Part shown: positions 5,783 to 9,775 of the stretch, one piece after another
Layout of the letters: each line of letters begins with the position of its first letter
How positions within the stretch are numbered: the stretch's first letter is position 1
Source of the DNA: Pseudomonadota bacterium
GTDB taxonomy: Bacteria; Myxococcota; Bradymonadia; UBA4248
Length of the DNA stretch: 9,775 nucleotides
NCBI GenBank assembly: GCA_017613855.1
Contig: JAGACY010000431.1
Coordinates: forward strand, 1 to 9,775
Reading direction: 5' to 3'
Position numbers and translations under genes: made by a program
The notes under the pieces: generated by a model
Told to the model about the DNA's origin: nothing
Database searches by the model: none
The model's input: only the letters and a program-made list of their open reading frames with translations

Positions 5783-7444
5783 TTATTCCTGCATCAAATT
5801 ATACCTGAGTACGACAGCACGGCGAACTTCATCCGAGTCTTTCGAGGTAAAAGCAATGTACAAATTGCCATCGATCATTCGAATGCCTTCGGCTTCCAAA
5901 TAACCCGTCGATGTCAATCCGAATTTCTTTAGATTTGCCATATTTGAAACGGCCGGAAGTTTATATTTTTTTACGGATGCACCGGAGTAATTCATAATGG
6001 TAACTTCGGCACTGGAAGATGATTTGCCATCGTTATCATTGCCAACACCATAAAGTATATAAACTTTGCCATTTTTTATGGCATACCCCTGTTGGATGTT
6101 TTGAGAGTAGACCTTGGATGAACTTGTAAATTCATGATGCCAGATGTACTTAAGGGATGACAGATCTTTGACTTTTACGGTTGGCTGTTCTGTTTTTTCA
6201 GGTAAAGAAGAAGTACCTCCACCCCATGTCAGGCTATAGGATAATTTCTGTGATTTAGGTGTGAGCGCCTTCGCCTGTTTTAAATTATAGATCTCAAGAT
6301 AACGTGTACTGCCGTCTTTTGACTGTCCCCAAATCGCCATACGCTCATTGGGAACATCGAGTGATGGTTGGTAATTCCAGCGTTTGGGGTAAGTATAGTG
6401 CTCTGTAATTTCCGAAGGAATATAGGATTTGCCGTTCTCGTATTTTACACGAGAAATGGTCTGGGACATCCTGTATAAATTTTCATCATCACGCTTCCCA
6501 TAATTGCCAAGCCATAAATAATTGCCGTCTTCTGCTTCTTCGATGGATAGATTTTGTCCATGACCGGCAAATTCCAATGTCATGACTGCATCAAAATTTT
6601 TGTCTGTCGTATTTTGTTTGGATTTATCTATTTTAATAATCGGATTCTCGTGGCGATGCTTTGTGCCATTCCCATTTTGTGAAAAATACATATAGCCATC
6701 AGAAGTCATATCAAAACCCTGCATGACAGAGTTGTACTTTAACTGAAATCCACTGGCATAAATCATATCTTTGGTCAGAGGTCTGCTCAAAACCTCCGGA
6801 TTGATCACGTGGGTCACAAAATCGGCAGAAAATTTGCCATCTTCGGTTTGGACATTCAAAATTGCTTTCCCATAACCGACGCCTGTGATGGTACCTTCAG
6901 AATCAATCGTTGCAACTTTAGGATCGCTCGATGACCATTTTAATTTGCATGGCACACTGGCAGCATCATATTTACCTTTATCCGTGACGAGTACAATGGG
7001 CTGAGTTGAAGTCTGTTTTTTATAAAGATCCACTGCATAATGGGAAAAATGCAGGCTTTGAACGACTTCTCCATTGCATAGTGTCGGTGGCTCCGGTTCT
7101 GGCTCAGGTTCCGGTTCTGGCTCGGGTTCCGGCTCTGGCTCGGGTTCTGGCTCCGGCTCGGGTTCTGGCTCCGGCTCGGGTTCTGGCTCTGGCTCTGGCT
7201 CTGTACCCGGTTCTGGTTCAGGTTCGGGTTCCGGTTCCGGTTCTGTACCCGGTTCGGGTTCTGGTTCCGGTTCTGGTTGTGTGCCGGGGATTACAGGATC
7301 TGGTTTGCTCTCATCCGGATCACCTGGTGTGATTTCTGTACCTTCATCACTGCCCGGTGATTCGTTTTTCGCTGCATCCTCATTGCATCCTACTGACAGC
7401 AGAGAGGCTAAAAGTAAGAGTAAAAACAAGTTCTTGCCTTTCAT
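5783..7444 (-). CDS. Surface lipoprotein with (Glu-Pro)n linker, BIG2 domain and probable beta-propeller
   Basis: The protein is 553 aa from the ATG at 7444. The signal peptide ends in lipobox SVGC with Cys20 lipidated. An acidic, Pro-rich linker (21-121) contains 29 Glu-Pro pairs in blocks of 4, 6 and 19 separated by Gly-Thr, likely an extended stalk from the outer membrane. Residues 125-215 fit a bacterial Ig-like BIG2 domain ([20 protein letters not shown], 170-189). Residues 225-553 show repeated beta motifs: [51 protein letters not shown]. Their order and spacing resemble the helveticin J-like / P68 RBP-TagC-like beta-propeller proteins, which suggests a binding role; this is from memory, not a search. 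An in-frame ATG at 7495 exists but has no ribosome-binding site and would bury the signal peptide. Confidence 0.85.
   Translation of the reverse strand: MKGKNLFLLLLLASLLSVGCNEDAAKNESPGSDEGTEITPGDPDESKPDPVIPGTQPEPEPEPEPGTEPEPEPEPEPEPGTEPEPEPEPEPEPEPEPEPEPEPEPEPEPEPEPEPEPEPPTLCNGEVVQSLHFSHYAVDLYKKQTSTQPIVLVTDKGKYDAASVPCKLKWSSSDPKVATIDSEGTITGVGYGKAILNVQTEDGKFSADFVTHVINPEVLSRPLTKDMIYASGFQLKYNSVMQGFDMTSDGYMYFSQNGNGTKHRHENPIIKIDKSKQNTTDKNFDAVMTLEFAGHGQNLSIEEAEDGNYLWLGNYGKRDDENLYRMSQTISRVKYENGKSYIPSEITEHYTYPKRWNYQPSLDVPNERMAIWGQSKDGSTRYLEIYNLKQAKALTPKSQKLSYSLTWGGGTSSLPEKTEQPTVKVKDLSSLKYIWHHEFTSSSKVYSQNIQQGYAIKNGKVYILYGVGNDNDGKSSSSAEVTIMNYSGASVKKYKLPAVSNMANLKKFGLTSTGYLEAEGIRMIDGNLYIAFTSKDSDEVRRAVVLRYNLMQE
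7088..7273. repeat. Hexanucleotide tandem repeat encoding (Glu-Pro)n
   Basis: About 29 six-base units of the form GGnTCn/GGnCTC (+ strand), in blocks of 19, 6 and 4 separated by TGTACC (Gly-Thr). On the minus strand they encode alternating Pro and Glu. Third positions vary (Pro CCA/CCG/CCC/CCT; Glu GAA/GAG), so the repeat is not perfectly uniform. Loss or gain of units by slippage would keep the frame. Confidence 0.9.
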
Positions 7445-7519
7445 TGTATTCACCAATCCTGAATAAGTTTGCAGAGAATCCGGCAATAAAACCATGGCCG
7501 GGATGTGTTCTTCACTTAG

Positions 7520-7548
7520 ATAATAGCACGATTGTGTGTTGAGTTGAA
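7520..7548 (-). promoter_or_regulatory. Candidate extended -10 promoter of the Glu-Pro lipoprotein gene
   Basis: On the minus strand TGCTATTAT (7520-7528) gives an extended -10 (TGn plus TATTAT). A weak -35, TTCAAC (7543-7548), lies 17 bp upstream. The leader to the ATG at 7444 would be about 70 nt. Confidence 0.4.
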
Positions 7549-7563
7549 GGGGCTCTGCCTTAC

Positions 7564-7725
7564 AATGCGCAATTCGTAATTCGTAATTCGTAATAATTTA
7601 GGCATTCTCAAGGTTGTCTCTAAAGAATTGAGTTTCTTCTGCTTTAGAGTCACATTTTCGTTTTGTATTCCAATTGCGCATTGCGCATTGCGAATTGAAA
7701 AAGGACTGAGCAGATCCATTTGTTA
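7564..7725. repeat. Palindromic intergenic repeat element with terminal heptads, copy B
   Basis: The left array is AATGCGC, AATTCGT x3, AATAATT (7564-7598). The right array is the inverted type, ATTGCGC x2 and ATTGCGA ending in ATTG (7673-7697). The centre is an 8-bp perfect inverted repeat, CTCTAAAG (7618-7625) / CTTTAGAG (7642-7649). It ends in AGATCCATTTGTTA (7712-7725). Heptad type, the TCTAAAGAATT core, a shared GCGCATTGCGAATT and the terminal ATCCnTTTGTTA all recur in the copy at 782-938. Here it sits between two divergent genes, between their promoter candidates, so it is not simply a terminator. No ORF of note lies inside. Confidence 0.75.
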
Positions 7726-7781
7726 AAATAAAGCCCTTAGCTGAGTTGTAACAAGGACTGCGGAGTTACGCTTAATAACGT

Positions 7782-7810
7782 TAGACCGTCCTGGTTCAAT
7801 CTGTTATAAG
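7782..7810 (+). promoter_or_regulatory. tyrS: Candidate promoter of tyrS
   Basis: TAGACC (7782-7787; four of six matches to TTGACA) and TATAAG (7805-7810; five of six to TATAAT) are spaced 17 bp, giving a leader of about 60 nt before the TTG start. The leader contains a 7-bp hairpin, CATACAT (7822-7828) / ATGTATG (7835-7841). Confidence 0.4.
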
Positions 7811-7834
7811 GCCGGATTTGCCATACATTCACGC

Positions 7835-7882
7835 ATGTATGTGTTTAAAATGACATTCAGTACACTGGAGACAGAACGTTGA
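7835..7882 (+). CDS. Possible 15-codon leader ORF overlapping the tyrS start
   Basis: An ATG at 7835 opens the frame MYVFKMTFSTLETER and stops at TGA 7880-7882, which overlaps the TTG start of tyrS (7879-7881) as TTGA. That is the geometry of translational coupling. A Tyr codon is second. There is no visible ribosome-binding site, and the ATG lies in the 3' arm of a 7-bp hairpin. It may well be chance. Confidence 0.2.
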   Translation: MYVFKMTFSTLETER

Positions 7883-9099
7883 AGATTTACGAGGAATTGA
7901 AAGCCCGCGGCCTTATCGCCCAGGTCACAGATGAAGAACAGATTCGCGAACTCATTAACAATGGTGGTGCGCGTTTTTATATTGGTTTTGACCCCACAGC
8001 CGACTCGCTTCATGTTGGGCATTTTATGGCACTATGCCTGATGAAGCGCTTGCAGATGGCAGGCAATAAACCCGTAGTGCTCGTCGGCGGCGGCACCGGG
8101 TATATCGGCGATCCCTCCGGCCGCACAGATATGCGTTCGATGATGACGCCCGAAACCATTCAGCATAACTGTGATTGCTTTAAAAAGCAGATGGAACGCT
8201 TTATTGAATTTGGCGATGACAAAGCCATTATGGTCAACAATGCCGACTGGCTGCTCAAACTCAATTATATTGAACTGCTTCGCGAAGTAGGCGCATGTTT
8301 TTCTGTTAATAATATGCTTCGTGCAGAGTGCTATAAACAGCGCATGGAAAAGGGCTTAAGCTTCCTCGAATTCAATTATATGATTATGCAGTCCTACGAC
8401 TTTTATTATCTGCATAAGAATTATGGCTGCAATATGCAGTTTGGCGGGGATGATCAGTGGAGCAACATGCTCGGTGGTACTGAGCTTATCCGCAAGAAAA
8501 CAGGTGATGATGCATACGCCATGACAATTACCCGGCTGCTGAACAGTGAGGGTAAGAAGATGGGCAAAACAGCGAAAGGGGCGGTGTGGCTCGATCCTGC
8601 CAAGACGACGCCTTTTGAGTTCTATCAATACTGGCGCAACATCGACGATGCCGATGTCATGAAATGCATACGCATGCTCACGTTTATTCCCATCGAAGAA
8701 ATTGAGCAGATTGAACTTTGGGCTCCGGAACGCATCAATGAAAAGAAAGAACTCCTTGCTTTTGAACTTACCAAGCTCGTGCATGGTGAAGAAGAAGCCC
8801 AGAAAGCCCAGACCGCAGCACATGCACTTTTTGCCGGCGGTGGAGATGATTCCAATATGCCGACGACAGAGCTCACCGATGTTCCCGACGCAGGGCTCAC
8901 GATTATTGATGTCTTGACATCATGCAAACTCGCTCCGAGTCGTGGCGAAGCCCGTAGGCTCATTCAACAGGGCGGCATTACGGTTGATGAAGTCAAAGTC
9001 GATGCGATCGATTTTATGATCTCTAAAGAAGACCTTACAAAGGGCGTAAAAATCCGCAAAGGCAAGAAGGTCTACCATAAGGCCATTATTCGTGCGTAA
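7879..9099 (+). CDS. tyrS: Tyrosyl-tRNA synthetase TyrS (TTG start)
   Basis: TyrS charges tRNA-Tyr with tyrosine in the cytoplasm, a class I synthetase. The 406 aa include the Rossmann catalytic domain (about 30-235) with YIGFDPTADSLHVGH, where HVGH (45-48) is the HIGH motif, GGTGYIGDPSGR (71-82), QFGGDDQWSN (187-196) and KMGKT (227-231) as the KMSKS loop. The C-terminal S4 RNA-binding domain (about 345-400) is marked by APSRGEARRLIQQGGITVD. The start is TTG at 7879: GGAG (7867-7870) is 8 nt upstream, the next in-frame codons upstream contain no ATG before a TAA at 7846, and the family N-terminus begins here. It is followed 6 bp later by the tyrosine phosphatase gene, probably in one transcript. 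Confidence 0.96.
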   Translation: MKIYEELKARGLIAQVTDEEQIRELINNGGARFYIGFDPTADSLHVGHFMALCLMKRLQMAGNKPVVLVGGGTGYIGDPSGRTDMRSMMTPETIQHNCDCFKKQMERFIEFGDDKAIMVNNADWLLKLNYIELLREVGACFSVNNMLRAECYKQRMEKGLSFLEFNYMIMQSYDFYYLHKNYGCNMQFGGDDQWSNMLGGTELIRKKTGDDAYAMTITRLLNSEGKKMGKTAKGAVWLDPAKTTPFEFYQYWRNIDDADVMKCIRMLTFIPIEEIEQIELWAPERINEKKELLAFELTKLVHGEEEAQKAQTAAHALFAGGGDDSNMPTTELTDVPDAGLTIIDVLTSCKLAPSRGEARRLIQQGGITVDEVKVDAIDFMISKEDLTKGVKIRKGKKVYHKAIIRA

Positions 9100-9105
9100 T
9101 GAGGA

Positions 9106-9597
9106 ATGGCAGAGCCAAAATACATCATACCTATGAAAATACTCTTTTTGTGTCACGGTAATATTTGCCGCAGTCCCATGGCTGAGTTCATTATGAAAGA
9201 CCTGGTCAAAAAGGCCGGTCTTGAATCGGAATTCATCATCGATTCGGCTGCTGTCTCTAACGAAGAATATGGCAATCCCATCTATCCGCCTGCCAAACGC
9301 ATTCTTCAGGCACACCAGATTGCGTTCGATAATCACCGTGCACACAAAGTAACACCGACGGAATTCGAGCGTTACGATCTCGTCATCATTATGGATCGCT
9401 CGAACCGTCAGATTTTGTCGCGCATCGTCGGTGAAGACAAGCTCGGCAAAGTCCATAGCCTGCTCGAATATACCGGTCAAAACCGCGATGTCTCTGATCC
9501 CTGGTATACGAGGGATTTTGAAACCACTTACCGCGATATCATCAATGGCTGCAGCGCGCTGCTGGCGCACTGCAAATCACAGATGAATCTATCTTAA
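9106..9597 (+). CDS. Low-molecular-weight protein tyrosine phosphatase
   Basis: The protein should dephosphorylate tyrosine-phosphorylated proteins in the cytoplasm, or arsenate/other phosphoesters in some relatives. The P-loop CHGNICRS (16-23) fits C-x5-R-S with nucleophile C16 and R22. The general acid is D131 in DPWY. SNEEYGNPIYPPAKRIL (51-67) is typical of the family. The length is 163 aa from ATG 9106, or 154 from ATG 9133, which gives the more usual N-terminus MKILFLCHGN. The GAGGA at 9101-9105 abuts the first ATG and is too close to be a normal ribosome-binding site, and none is seen before 9133, so the start is open. It lies 6 bp after tyrS and is probably co-transcribed. Its substrate in this organism cannot be told. 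Confidence 0.92.
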   Translation: MAEPKYIIPMKILFLCHGNICRSPMAEFIMKDLVKKAGLESEFIIDSAAVSNEEYGNPIYPPAKRILQAHQIAFDNHRAHKVTPTEFERYDLVIIMDRSNRQILSRIVGEDKLGKVHSLLEYTGQNRDVSDPWYTRDFETTYRDIINGCSALLAHCKSQMNLS

Positions 9598-9603
9598 ACA
9601 AAT

Positions 9604-9775
9604 TTAGCCGCCATAATCGCAAAGAGAGCCGTCATCTTTAATCGAACATGATGCACCATAATCTGCGCAATTCATGCGATATATTATCCCATCAGAACAA
9701 TAGGTCGCGGTATCCCCGTCGCAATAATCTTTAAAATCTGCATCGCACTTCTCTTCGCCCAGATTGCAGCTGTAC
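9604..9775 (-). CDS. C-terminal end of a cysteine-rich, probably secreted protein (partial)
   Basis: A minus-strand frame runs in from the right edge and stops at TAA (complement of 9604-9606), giving the last 56 residues. Seven are Cys, spaced 6 to 9 residues apart, with motifs such as EEKCDADFKDYCDGDTATYC and NCADYGASC. This Asp/Gly/Tyr-rich, disulfide-knob-like pattern recalls Cys-rich repeats of lipoproteins in Myxococcota/Bradymonadales-like genomes, and would need export to form disulfides. The N-terminus with any signal peptide lies outside the window. It converges on the tyrosine phosphatase gene with only 6 bp between stop codons, so there is no room for a terminator. The Cys density and unbroken frame support it as real. 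Confidence 0.65.
   Translation of the reverse strand, partial: YSCNLGEEKCDADFKDYCDGDTATYCSDGIIYRMNCADYGASCSIKDDGSLCDYGG

Noticed and set aside
7074..7466. Long + strand frame encoding a (Gly-Ser)n protein
   Set aside because: It is the antisense reading of the Glu-Pro repeat; the repeat keeps all frames open. The minus-strand gene has a lipobox, a ribosome-binding region and folded domains.
8920..9570. Minus-strand frame of 216 codons across the end of tyrS and the phosphatase gene
   Set aside because: It is antisense to two well-supported genes and does not resemble a known protein; it is a shadow of their codon use.

Overview
The window looks like a piece of chromosome from a Gram-negative bacterium of moderate GC content. 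It carries housekeeping genes (murA, coaBC, tyrS), two lipoproteins with type II signal peptides, a periplasmic acid phosphatase and the tail of a cysteine-rich protein. The Glu-Pro-rich lipoprotein and the Cys-rich tail recall Myxococcota or Bradymonadales-like (former Deltaproteobacteria) genomes, possibly host-associated, but this placement is an inference. There are no IS elements, phage modules, CRISPR arrays or rRNA genes, and no convincing intact tRNA.

Layout, left to right. A leader region (1-282) holds a good promoter, a possible 27-codon upstream ORF and a small hairpin. It precedes an unrecognised 165-aa gene on the + strand (283-780). That gene converges on a minus-strand series: murA (961-2244), a DUF2058/YaiL-like protein (2441-2893) and a small lipoprotein with a probable OB-like domain (3033-3665). 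The lipoprotein is divergent from coaBC (3745-4950, +). coaBC overlaps tail-to-tail by 20 bp a class A acid phosphatase (4931-5644, -). Next comes a 553-aa lipoprotein (5783-7444, -) with a (Glu-Pro)n linker, a BIG2 domain and a probable beta-propeller. A 434-bp divergent intergenic region (7445-7878) separates it from tyrS (7879-9099, +, TTG start), which is followed 6 bp later by a low-molecular-weight tyrosine phosphatase (9106-9597). A cysteine-rich protein truncated by the window edge converges on that gene 6 bp further on.

Functionally the genes are independent housekeeping and envelope functions: peptidoglycan precursor synthesis (MurA, with the catalytic Cys replaced by Asp), coenzyme A synthesis (CoaBC), tRNA-Tyr charging (TyrS), periplasmic phosphate release (acid phosphatase) and surface lipoproteins. 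Only tyrS and the phosphatase after it have the spacing of an operon.

The most unusual structure is in the intergenic DNA. Four gaps carry tandem arrays of 7-bp units whose sequence differs from site to site while the 7-bp period is kept: AATGCGC/AATTCGT, GCTTAGA/GCTTTGA and ATTATTC types. In three of the four the arrays form inverted pairs. Two of them (782-938 and 7564-7725) appear to be diverged copies of the same roughly 160-bp palindromic element: terminal inverted heptads, a central TCTAAAG...CTTTAGA inverted repeat, and a shared ATCCnTTTGTTA end. This looks like a dispersed, non-coding, possibly mobile repeat family.
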